A stretch of DNA of 5,717 bases from Planctomycetota bacterium (GCA_030598065.1 JAUVQR010000114.1:1-5717), one strand, 5' to 3'. Shown: positions 1 through 5,551, counted from the stretch's first letter. Numbers and translations: made by a program. The notes: a model not told the origin generated them from the sequence alone.

Positions 1-629
1 CCTCGCAGTATCAGTTCGGCCGCCATCGCCATAGCGTCTCCTCTGTCCGCCAACCTTTTTCCGTCGCAATCCCACAACTCAACGTGCGGACCGCAGTCGG
101 GACACGCTATCGGCTGGGCGTGGAACCGCCTGTCCCCCGGCGATTCATACTCACCGCGACAGGCATCGCACATCTCCAACCCCTTCATAGTGGTATCCGG
201 CCTGTCGTAGGGGAGGGCGTTTATTATCGTCAGTCTCGGCCCGCAGTTGGTGCAGTTGGTAAACGGATACAGGTGCCGCCTTGCCCCCGGTTGAAGGGTC
301 TCCGCCCGGCATTCCTCGCAGGTGGATATGTCCGGCGGGACAGCGGGCGATAGTTCACCCCCTGCGGCGCTCTTCGCAATAGTAAACGTCCCAAGGTCTA
401 TAAGGCTGCGATCAAGGAATGAGAATTCCAGACTCGATATACGGGCCAGCGGGGGCTTTTCACGGGGAATTCTGAGGATAAGCTCATTGAGTTCTCCCTC
501 CTCTCCTTCCGCCTCTATAAGTACGCCCCAGGGTAGGTTCATGACGTAGCCCGCCAGGCCGAGTGAGCTGGCCAGCCTGTAAATAAACGGCCTGAACCCC
601 ACGCCCTGCACCACGCCGCTCACGGACAC
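1..629 (-). CDS. hypF: HypF, carbamoyltransferase for [NiFe] hydrogenase CN ligand (N-terminal part, truncated by window edge)
   Basis: Makes the cyanide ligands of the NiFe active site: HypF activates carbamoyl phosphate with ATP and transfers the carbamoyl group to the C-terminal Cys of HypE (family knowledge). About 209 residues are visible before the left edge. Residues 3-90 form an acylphosphatase-like domain (GVVQGVGFRPF, with the catalytic-type Arg13, and Asn31 in GYVMNLPWG). Residues 104-179 hold the diagnostic zinc-finger pair: Cys104/107/126/129 and Cys154/157/176/179, spaced exactly CX2CX18CX2C-X24-CX2CX18CX2C. The YrdC-like and Kae1-like domains should lie beyond the window. Start: GTG at 629 has AAGAGG 6 nt upstream and lies 19 nt after the hypA stop; an in-frame TTG at 677 (AAGGAG 12 nt upstream, overlapping hypA) would add 16 residues and is the alternative. 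Product is very sure, start is not. Confidence 0.95.
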   Translation of the reverse strand, partial: MSVSGVVQGVGFRPFIYRLASSLGLAGYVMNLPWGVLIEAEGEEGELNELILRIPREKPPLARISSLEFSFLDRSLIDLGTFTIAKSAAGGELSPAVPPDISTCEECRAETLQPGARRHLYPFTNCTNCGPRLTIINALPYDRPDTTMKGLEMCDACRGEYESPGDRRFHAQPIACPDCGPHVELWDCDGKRLADRGDAMAMAAELILR

Positions 630-648
630 CCTGACCCTCTTCAGGCGG

Positions 649-1005
649 CTAGTCTGTCTCGATTTCAAGGCTTTCAAGGATGATACCGTCTCCTTGTCCG
701 GCAACAGTTCTGGTCCTTGTGGACTTGCATCTCGCGCAACACGGGACGCCCGGCGCGTCCGTCTCAAATTCATAATCGCATGAAAGGCATCTTATCGTGG
801 CGGGTTTCTCAACAATCTCAAGCTCTGCACCCTCCGCGACGGTACCCCGGGAGCAGAGAGTAAGGGTTTCTTTTAGATGCTCCGGGTTTGTCGCTGAATG
901 GGCCCCCACAGACAGCCTCAGCCTGACAACCCTCTTCCCGTTCCGCCGTCTCGATTCCCTGTCCACCACGTCAAGGATGGCCCTGCAACTCTCTATGTCA
1001 TGCAT
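649..1005 (-). CDS. hypA: HypA, hydrogenase nickel-incorporation metallochaperone
   Basis: Delivers nickel to the large-subunit precursor, normally together with the GTPase HypB, which is not in this window. The 118 residues match the usual family length. The N terminus reads Met-His-Asp; His2 with the free amino terminus is the known nickel site, and Asp3 replaces the commoner Glu. Residues 73-93 hold the structural zinc site as Cys73-x2-Cys76 and Cys90-x2-Cys93, with an additional Cys89. The core GTVAEGAELEIVEKPA (54-69) is typical of HypA. The ATG lies inside the end of the protease gene (shared sequence ATGCATGA, 8-nt overlap) and has no clear Shine-Dalgarno sequence, so translation is probably coupled to the gene upstream. 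hypF follows after 19 nt. Confidence 0.95.
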   Translation of the reverse strand: MHDIESCRAILDVVDRESRRRNGKRVVRLRLSVGAHSATNPEHLKETLTLCSRGTVAEGAELEIVEKPATIRCLSCDYEFETDAPGVPCCARCKSTRTRTVAGQGDGIILESLEIETD

Positions 1006-1492
1006 GTCTAACGCGCGCCGTTTTTAGCAGGCCCTTTACCTCTTCAAGGAGCATTTTTATCAGCTCGTCGAGCCGCGCGGCGACCGGCTCGGACAGGTCA
1101 AGCCCTACGTCCACCGTCTGGGGCTGGATGCCGAACAGGCGGACCGTTCGGGGCAGATAACCCTGGAACCTTGACAGCGACAGCACCTCACGAAGTCCTA
1201 TCTGATGGGCGGAGAGCTTCTGAGAGTTGTAGACCTCGTCAATATCATCGCCCTCCAGGCGTAAGATATTGCCGGGCTTTGCACCACTGTCTATGGCATC
1301 TACTATGAAGACGGCCTCCCGGCCCTCCATGTATGGCAACAGCGTAAGCCCCAGCGTGCCGCCGTCCAGCACCTCTACGTCATCGTCATCCGGCAGCAAA
1401 TGTTCACTTATTATTTTTTCCACCACGCGCACACCGAGACCCTCGTCCTTTAGCAGGATGTTTCCCACACCCAGTATCAACACCTTCTTCAT
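998..1492 (-). CDS. [NiFe] hydrogenase maturation endopeptidase (HybD/HyaD family)
   Basis: Cleaves the C-terminal extension of the nickel-loaded large subunit so the active site can close. The 164 residues start LILGVGNILLKDEGLGVR, the family signature. The three nickel-sensing ligands of E. coli HybD (Glu16, Asp62, His93) correspond here to Glu17 (KDEG), Asp65 (FIVDAID) and His96 (SAHQIGL). The likely substrate is encoded upstream: its large subunit ends DPCMACGVH plus 15 residues. The frame stays open to 1591, but the Met at 1492 is preferred because the homologous protein begins here and AGAGG lies 9 nt upstream; the 33 extra residues would be unlike the family. Its stop overlaps the hypA start. 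No symbol is given because hyaD, hybD and hupD are not separable by eye. Confidence 0.93.
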   Translation of the reverse strand: MKKVLILGVGNILLKDEGLGVRVVEKIISEHLLPDDDDVEVLDGGTLGLTLLPYMEGREAVFIVDAIDSGAKPGNILRLEGDDIDEVYNSQKLSAHQIGLREVLSLSRFQGYLPRTVRLFGIQPQTVDVGLDLSEPVAARLDELIKMLLEEVKGLLKTARVRHA

Positions 1493-1746
1493 GTCATGAA
1501 ACCTCTGAGAAACTCCATGTCTTCGTCTATCACACTCGCTTATGGTATCTTCTTCTCGGCCTACTCTGGCGCAGGGCAACAAATCCTGCACTACCCGCTC
1601 TACCTGTCATTGCTTCGGGGCTATGCCCCTCGCAATGACAAAAGTAGTCGTAGGATGCCGTACCGTAGGCCGAAAACCCGCCAGCTAGTCTGGTGGGCAT
1701 GTTCGCCTCTGACGTGATACCGAAACGCACCTCCTCCTTTTTAACG
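1493..1746 (-). other. 254-nt spacer between cytochrome b and protease genes
   Basis: No recognisable gene. It holds, in operon direction: an isolated strong Shine-Dalgarno-like AAGGAGGAGG just after the cytochrome b stop (about 1730-1742) with no start codon at working distance; an ATG at 1700 preceded by AGAGG that opens a 56-codon frame ending at 1530; a hairpin at 1677-1697 (8-bp stem with one G-T pair on the plus strand, one mismatch on the minus strand); and a strong palindrome at 1605-1640. The 56-codon frame reads straight through the palindrome and resembles no family I know, so I do not call it a gene. The spacer breaks the otherwise tight packing from the large subunit through hypF and may be repeat-derived. 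Confidence 0.6.
1605..1640. repeat. REP-like interspersed palindrome (TGTCATTGC...GCAATGACA)
   Basis: A 36-nt imperfect inverted repeat: outer arms TGTCATTGC (1605-1613) and GCAATGACA (1632-1640) pair over 9 bp; inner arms GGGGC (1617-1621) and GCCCC (1625-1629) pair over 5 bp around the loop TAT, with a small 3/2-nt internal loop between the stems. Short palindromes with TCATTGCGAG/CAATGA ends are common, non-coding, multi-copy elements in many bacterial genomes; that this one is multi-copy is inference. There is no T-run after it, so it is not an obvious intrinsic terminator, but it could stabilise or process the mRNA between cytochrome b and the maturation genes. Confidence 0.75.
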
Positions 1747-2418
1747 CTATCTGCGGGTGTCAAGTCTCTTCTCTTTAATAAATTTGTAGCCGTTAAACAT
1801 GGCCTCCACCAGCCCCTCCCTCTCGCTCATGGAACACAGGAACACGGAGTAGACGTGATGTATGAGAAACATCATAAAAACCCAGGTCAGCATGTGGTGC
1901 ACCAGTCTCAGTTGCTGGGCGCCGAAGGTCGCCACCATCCAGCCCACGCCGCCGGGCTGCTGCATGGTGTAGAGGCTGTGGCCCGTGAGTATCTCTATCA
2001 GGCACAGCCCGAAAATCGTACCGTAGGCCATGCCGGCAAGGGCGTTGTGCCCTATGGCACCCGGACTGTCCATCTTGAGGAACAGGTACCACTTCAGCGT
2101 CTCGAAGGCGTTGTGCCGCCTCTCGGCGCTGACCGGGATGAGGCCCCTCCAGCTCGCGTACTCGTTCCCGACAAACAGCCACAGCAGGCGCACAAACACG
2201 GCCGTCGAGAACACCAGCGCCGCTACATAGTGTATAAACTTGACGTTGCTCATAATAAGCACTTCGTTTCTTGTAAACAGCACCGGGTTCCCTATAAGAT
2301 AACCCGTCGTGGCCAGCACCAGTATGCACACCACCATCATCCAGAGTGACCACCTCACCACCGGTTGCCAGACGTAGACCTCTATCCTTATCTCGCTCTT
2401 CGCCCTTGAAACGCTCAT
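1747..2418 (-). CDS. hyaC: [NiFe] hydrogenase membrane cytochrome b subunit (HyaC/HydC family)
   Basis: Integral membrane subunit that anchors the hydrogenase dimer and passes electrons from the small subunit to quinone through heme b. The 223 residues show four predicted membrane helices (about 21-43, 59-83, 126-146 and 176-198). Alignment by eye to E. coli HyaC matches VLATTGYLIGNP, IHYVAA, LKWYLFL, IGHNALA, IHHVY and FNGYKF. Expected heme-ligand histidines are present in helix 2 (His63) and around helix 4 (His174 or 175, His187 or 188). The helix-1 ligand, normally in a RxWHW-like motif, is absent: residues 22-26 read RWSLW, with Leu25 at the His position, and helix 1 has no His. The ATG lies 3 nt after the large-subunit stop, with GAAGG 11 nt upstream inside that gene, so the two are probably translationally coupled. 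The symbol denotes the family only. Confidence 0.92.
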   Translation of the reverse strand: MSVSRAKSEIRIEVYVWQPVVRWSLWMMVVCILVLATTGYLIGNPVLFTRNEVLIMSNVKFIHYVAALVFSTAVFVRLLWLFVGNEYASWRGLIPVSAERRHNAFETLKWYLFLKMDSPGAIGHNALAGMAYGTIFGLCLIEILTGHSLYTMQQPGGVGWMVATFGAQQLRLVHHMLTWVFMMFLIHHVYSVFLCSMSEREGLVEAMFNGYKFIKEKRLDTRR

Positions 2419-2421
2419 GTG

Positions 2422-4119
2422 CTATCCGACCTTCACAAAATTCATCTCCCTGCCGCTTGTGTCATATATATGAACCCCGCAGGCCATGCAGGGGTCAAAC
2501 GAATGCACCGTCCTCAGTATCTCCAGGGGCTGCGCCGGGTCCGCCACCGGCGTGCCTATCAACGCCTTCTCCACGGGACCGACCTGGCCCCTGTCGTCTC
2601 TCGGCCCCAGGTTCCAGGTGCTGGGCACTACGCACTGGTAGTTATGGATTTTCTTGTCTTTTATGTGTATCCAGTGCCCCAGCCCGCCGCGCGGGGCCTC
2701 GTAGAGACCGTACCCCATGGCCTCCGCTGGCCATTCGGACGGATCCCATCTCTCGCCCGAATGAATCTGCAATTCACCCCGGCTCATGTTGGCCGCCAGC
2801 TGGTCCGTCCAGTCAATTATCTGCTCGGCAAGAACCACCGTCTCCACCCCTCTGGCCAGCGTCCTCCCCAACGTCGAGAAGAGCGCCTCGGCCGGGACGT
2901 CCAGCTTTTCAAGCGCGCCGTCTATAAGCCCCTTTACTCTGCCGTGGCCGGAGGCATAGGCGACCAGCATCCGGGCCAGCGGCCCCACCTCCATCGGCCT
3001 GCCCTCATAGCGCGGCGCCTTCATCCAGCTGTACTCGCCGTCGGTACCAATCTCTTTATAGGGAGGCTTCGGCCCCGTGTATTTGGGTATTGTCTCTCCC
3101 TTCGAGGGGTGCCTTGCTTCTTCATTGCCGCCAGAATACTCGAACCACGAGCGGGTGACGTATTCCGCAATCTTATCCTGGTAAACCGGATGCACCTTCC
3201 CAAGATTGCCGTCCAGTATTATGCCGGGCGGTATATATACGTTTGACGAGTCGTCGCTCATGGGAAACTCGCCGTACGAGAGATAGTTCCCCACACCCTT
3301 TCCGATAAGCGCCCACTCTTTATAAAAAGACGCGATAGCCAAGAGGTCGGGCAGGTATACCTTTTCCACAAACGTCTTGGCCTTTACCGCCAGGTCCCTG
3401 ATCAGCGCGATGCTGCCGGCGTTAAGCGCGTCCTCGGCCTTCGGGTCAACGGGCACGGATACACCGCCCACTATCAGCGACTGCAGGTGCGGGTTCTTGC
3501 CGCCCAGGACCGCATGTATCCGTATAAAATCCTTCTGCCATTCCAGCGCCTCAAGGTAATGGGCCACCGCGAGCAGGTTGGCCTCCGGGGGGAGCTTATA
3601 CGCCGGGTGCCCCCAATAGGCGTTGGAGAACGGCCCCAGCTGCCCGCTCTCGACAAACTTCTTGAACCTGTCCTGCACGCCCCTGAAGTAGACCTTGCCC
3701 GACGGTTGCCAGTCGGAGATCGACTCGGCAAGCGCGGCCGTAGCTGCCGGGTCTGCCTTCAGGGCGGAGGTGATGTCCACCCAGTCGAGCGCGTGCAGAT
3801 GATAGAAATGAATCACGTGGTCATGCATAAACTGCACGGCGGAGATAATGTTTCTTATCAAACGGGCGTTGGGCGGGATGCGGATGTCCAGCGCGTCCTC
3901 CACCGCCCGTATCGACGCAAGCGCGTGGACCACCGTACACACGCCGCATATCCTCTGGGCGAACAGCCACGCGTCCCTTGGGTCCCTACCCTTAAGGATT
4001 ATCTCTATGCCCCGGAACATGGTTGCGCACGAGAAGGCGTCGGTAATGACGCGCTTATCGGTATCTACCTCCACCTCTATCCGGAGGTGACCTTCGATGC
4101 GCGTTATGGGGTCTACCAC
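2422..4119 (-). CDS. [NiFe] hydrogenase large (catalytic) subunit
   Basis: Catalytic subunit that splits H2 at the Ni-Fe(CN)2CO centre. The 565 residues open with DPITRIEGHLRIEVEVD, whose Glu9 matches the conserved RIEGH glutamate near the active site. The four nickel-binding cysteines are Cys58 and Cys61 (RICGVCTVVH) and Cys544 and Cys547 (DPCMACGVH). APRGGLGHW and VVPSTWN are also family signatures. His550 marks the maturation cleavage point, leaving a 15-residue tail for the protease encoded downstream. There is no signal peptide; the folded dimer is expected to be carried out by the Tat signal of the small subunit. The motifs fit group 1 (membrane-bound uptake) enzymes; subgroup cannot be settled by eye. 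Start: GTG at 4119 is the first canonical codon, but a strong Shine-Dalgarno and homology favour initiation 12 nt upstream at ATC (4131), which would add MVRI. Confidence 0.96.
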   Translation of the reverse strand: MVDPITRIEGHLRIEVEVDTDKRVITDAFSCATMFRGIEIILKGRDPRDAWLFAQRICGVCTVVHALASIRAVEDALDIRIPPNARLIRNIISAVQFMHDHVIHFYHLHALDWVDITSALKADPAATAALAESISDWQPSGKVYFRGVQDRFKKFVESGQLGPFSNAYWGHPAYKLPPEANLLAVAHYLEALEWQKDFIRIHAVLGGKNPHLQSLIVGGVSVPVDPKAEDALNAGSIALIRDLAVKAKTFVEKVYLPDLLAIASFYKEWALIGKGVGNYLSYGEFPMSDDSSNVYIPPGIILDGNLGKVHPVYQDKIAEYVTRSWFEYSGGNEEARHPSKGETIPKYTGPKPPYKEIGTDGEYSWMKAPRYEGRPMEVGPLARMLVAYASGHGRVKGLIDGALEKLDVPAEALFSTLGRTLARGVETVVLAEQIIDWTDQLAANMSRGELQIHSGERWDPSEWPAEAMGYGLYEAPRGGLGHWIHIKDKKIHNYQCVVPSTWNLGPRDDRGQVGPVEKALIGTPVADPAQPLEILRTVHSFDPCMACGVHIYDTSGREMNFVKVG

Positions 4120-4138
4120 TATTCTTACGATTTTTATC

Positions 4139-4144
4139 CCTCCT
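4139..4144 (-). promoter_or_regulatory. Strong ribosome binding site (AGGAGG) of the large-subunit gene
   Basis: AGGAGG lies 19 nt before GTG 4119 but only 7 nt before ATC 4131 in the same frame. No ATG, GTG or TTG occurs between it and GTG 4119, and the frame is closed by TGA at 4165-4167. The spacing therefore suggests a non-canonical start, or a loop that brings the GTG closer. Confidence 0.7.
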
Positions 4145-4183
4145 CGTTTTTTCCTTAACCCACGTCAACTCGCTCGACCTTTT

Positions 4184-4212
4184 GTAGGGGCGACCCGCCG
4201 GGTCGCCCCTAC
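4184..4212. repeat. Perfect 13-bp inverted repeat (GTAGGGGCGACCC / GGGTCGCCCCTAC)
   Basis: Arms 4184-4196 and 4200-4212 are perfect reverse complements around the 3-nt loop GCC. It lies 72 nt before the ATC/GTG start region of the large-subunit gene, in its presumed leader. GC-rich palindromes of the GTAGGGGCGACCC type are common interspersed elements in bacterial genomes (general knowledge; copy number here is not visible). Without a following T-run on either strand it is not a classic terminator; in RNA it would be a very stable hairpin that could block 3' to 5' decay. Confidence 0.85.
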
Positions 4213-4222
4213 CTTATTTATT

Positions 4223-4245
4223 TAGCAGAGTAAACTCTGTCGCTA
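4223..4245. repeat. Imperfect inverted repeat (TAGCAGAGTAAACTCTGTCGCTA)
   Basis: Inner arms CAGAGT (4226-4231) and ACTCTG (4234-4239) are perfect around AA; outer TAG and CTA continue the pairing with a 3-nt bulge. It is the second member of the palindrome series in the small/large subunit spacer and is AT-rich on both flanks. Confidence 0.6.
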
Positions 4246-4247
4246 CA

Positions 4248-4253
4248 ATTATA
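4248..4253 (-). promoter_or_regulatory. Possible internal -10 box (TATAAT)
   Basis: A perfect TATAAT on the minus strand lies between two palindromes, about 130 nt before the large-subunit start and downstream of the terminator-like hairpin. I see no credible -35 box at 16-18 nt and no TGn extension. It could supply separate transcription of the large subunit onward, or be chance in AT-rich sequence. Confidence 0.22.
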
Positions 4254-4267
4254 ATGTATTTGTAGTT

Positions 4268-4283
4268 GCCCGATTTATCGGGC
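4268..4283. repeat. Inverted repeat (GCCCGA-TTTA-TCGGGC)
   Basis: Perfect 6-bp arms around a 4-nt loop. It is the third palindrome in the spacer and has a different sequence from its neighbours. A smaller GCGG-CAA-CCGC hairpin follows at 4304-4314. Confidence 0.6.
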
Positions 4284-4323
4284 TCATAATGCCCCCATAC
4301 AATGCGGCAACCGCTATTCCCCC

Positions 4324-4349
4324 AAAAAAACGGTGCGTCTCGACGCACC
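4324..4349 (-). terminator. Intrinsic terminator-like hairpin after the small-subunit gene
   Basis: On the minus strand, GGTGCGT-CGAG-ACGCACC (7-bp perfect stem, 4-nt loop) is followed by one G and then seven T. It begins directly after the small-subunit TAG, so it sits between the two structural genes. Together with the flanking GTAG it also resembles a common interspersed palindrome (GTAGGGTGCGT...ACGCACC). It may act as a partial terminator that lowers expression of downstream genes, as a 3' stabiliser, or be a repeat with no function. Confidence 0.65.
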
Positions 4350-5438
4350 CTACAGTTTGTCATCGCGCTTACGTATGATTTGATCCCTGACCCAGCTGCC
4401 CGCGCCGTGGAGCAGGAACAAGGCCGCTGTCCCGGCCACAAGCCCTATTCCGATCTTGTCAACAGTGGTCTCCACCCCGAATCCGGGTACCTTCGGGAGG
4501 TGTTTGTAGAACGGCGACATGCTGTCCCAGAAATTGGGCTCGGCGCATCCGATGCAGGGGTGGCCGCTGCCTACGGGCCAGCTGGTGCCGTTATTCCAGC
4601 GTACTTTTGGGCAGTTGTGGAAGGTCGCTGGGCCCTTGCATCCCATCTTATAAAGACACCACCCGTTCCTGTGTCCCTCATCGCCCCACCTCTCAACAAA
4701 TTTTCCAGAGTCGTAAGAGCCGCGCCTTTCGCATGCGTCATGGATGCGCCTGCCGTATGCAAACAGCGGACGGTGCAAACGGTCTGTTGACGGAGCGCTT
4801 CCAAAGGTAAGCAGGTGGACAAGGGTGGCGGAGACGTTTACAACGTTTACCGGACAGGCAGGCAGGTTTATTATATTTTTAAGGTTAGGCACCACCTGCT
4901 CGACGCTCTTGGCGCCGGTCGGGTTGGGACTTGCCATGGGGAGACCGCCGAAACATGCGCACGTGCCGACGTTTATGACAATCGACGCGTCCTTGCAGAC
5001 CCTCTTCGCCCTCTCCTCGGCGGTCTCCCCGCCGATGGTGCAGTAGACGCCGCCATCCCCGGTAGGTATCGATCCCTCTATGATGGCGACATACCTGCCC
5101 TTTTCCTCTTCCACCGTCTTCCAGAGCACCTCCTCCGCCTGGTGACCGGCGGCGGTCATCAGGGTCTCGGAGTAATTTATCGCCAGGACGTCAAGGATAA
5201 GCTGCGAGGCGGAGGGATTGCTTGCGCGAAGGAAGGACTCGGTGTCGGCAGTACAGCTCTGAAACTCTAGCCATACAAGCGGGAGCCTCTTTGAGGACCT
5301 CAGGGCCTCTTCCACCTTTGCGACGGCGTCCCAGGGAAGCGCCAGCGTACCGACCATAAAGGTGCAGAACTTCAGGAAGTCGCGCCGGGTAAGACCCCTG
5401 TCAAGGAACTCCTCGTATATAGATTTATCCGTCGTCAT
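4350..5438 (-). CDS. [NiFe] hydrogenase small subunit, Tat-exported, with C-terminal membrane anchor
   Basis: Electron-transfer subunit carrying three Fe-S clusters from the active site toward cytochrome b. The 362 residues start with a twin-arginine signal (TRRDFLKF at 17-24, then a hydrophobic stretch to about 40). Proximal cluster: Cys62, Cys160 and Cys195, while the fourth ligand position is Asp65 (SCTADTES, where CxxC is normal). Distal cluster: His233, Cys236, Cys261, Cys267. Medial cluster: Cys276, Cys295, Cys298 (HNCP and HPCIGC). A hydrophobic helix at about 329-350 is the membrane anchor, followed by a basic tail. The two supernumerary cysteines of O2-tolerant enzymes are absent (Thr63 in CTA, Gly165 in CACFGG), though Cys162 is extra. 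Start: the frame opens at TTG 5480, but ATG 5438 gives the usual N terminus and fits the promoter; AAAAGG lies 12 nt upstream, a weak site. First gene of the operon. Confidence 0.96.
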   Translation of the reverse strand: MTTDKSIYEEFLDRGLTRRDFLKFCTFMVGTLALPWDAVAKVEEALRSSKRLPLVWLEFQSCTADTESFLRASNPSASQLILDVLAINYSETLMTAAGHQAEEVLWKTVEEEKGRYVAIIEGSIPTGDGGVYCTIGGETAEERAKRVCKDASIVINVGTCACFGGLPMASPNPTGAKSVEQVVPNLKNIINLPACPVNVVNVSATLVHLLTFGSAPSTDRLHRPLFAYGRRIHDACERRGSYDSGKFVERWGDEGHRNGWCLYKMGCKGPATFHNCPKVRWNNGTSWPVGSGHPCIGCAEPNFWDSMSPFYKHLPKVPGFGVETTVDKIGIGLVAGTAALFLLHGAGSWVRDQIIRKRDDKL

Positions 5439-5478
5439 AGCGTAAGATTGCCTTTTAAACGGTCCACTATCGAGTGTC

Positions 5479-5491
5479 AAAAGCCATTATA
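5479..5491 (-). promoter_or_regulatory. Extended -10 promoter of the hydrogenase operon
   Basis: On the minus strand, TGG-TATAAT gives a perfect -10 hexamer (5486-5491) with the TGn extension. Transcription would start near 5479, leaving a leader of about 40 nt with AAAAGG before the small-subunit ATG. No good -35 box is seen at 17-18 nt (CCCTCT or TCCCTC), as is common for extended -10 promoters. A second weak option is TTGACA (5475-5480), 17 nt, TAAAAG, but it would leave almost no leader. Confidence 0.5.
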
Positions 5492-5497
5492 CCACAA

Positions 5498-5509
5498 TTT
5501 AATATTAAA
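5498..5509. promoter_or_regulatory. 12-bp perfect palindrome (TTTAATATTAAA), candidate operator
   Basis: The palindrome lies 6 nt upstream of the -10 box, roughly -19 to -30 from the predicted transcription start, where a bound repressor would block RNA polymerase. No regulator family is identifiable from it, and AT-rich palindromes of this length can occur by chance. Confidence 0.3.
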
Positions 5510-5551
5510 GAGGGAATTTGGCGCTCCAAAAGGGTCTTGCGGTGGCCGCAC

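Noticed and set aside
1493..1591. N-terminal extension of the protease to 1591
   Set aside because: The added 33 residues are Arg-rich and unlike any family member, whereas Met at 1492 with AGAGG starts exactly at the LILGVGN motif.
1693..2349. 218-codon plus-strand open frame, His-rich
   Set aside because: Antisense to cytochrome b; the His-rich composition comes from reading the opposite strand.
2419..3246. 275-codon plus-strand open frame
   Set aside because: Lies fully antisense to the large-subunit gene; a shadow of its GC-rich codons with no recognisable domain.
3487..4158. 223-codon plus-strand open frame
   Set aside because: Antisense to the start of the large-subunit gene, whose motifs (CGVC, RIEGH) are unambiguous on the minus strand.
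1605..4283. Palindromes as a CRISPR array
   Set aside because: The repeats differ in sequence, are irregularly spaced and lack same-size spacers.
5244..5255. Small subunit as a pseudogene because of the missing Cys
   Set aside because: The frame is intact over full length, with all other cluster ligands, the Tat signal and the anchor preserved, so a functional variant is more likely.
5439..5480. TTG start at 5480 for the small subunit
   Set aside because: It coincides with the predicted transcription start and TTGACA, and the Tat signal works without these 14 residues.
5538..5550. Hairpin TGCGG-TGG-CCGCA after the partial upstream ORF as a terminator
   Set aside because: Only a 5-bp stem, and the T-run is short and displaced by AGACCC; too weak to call.
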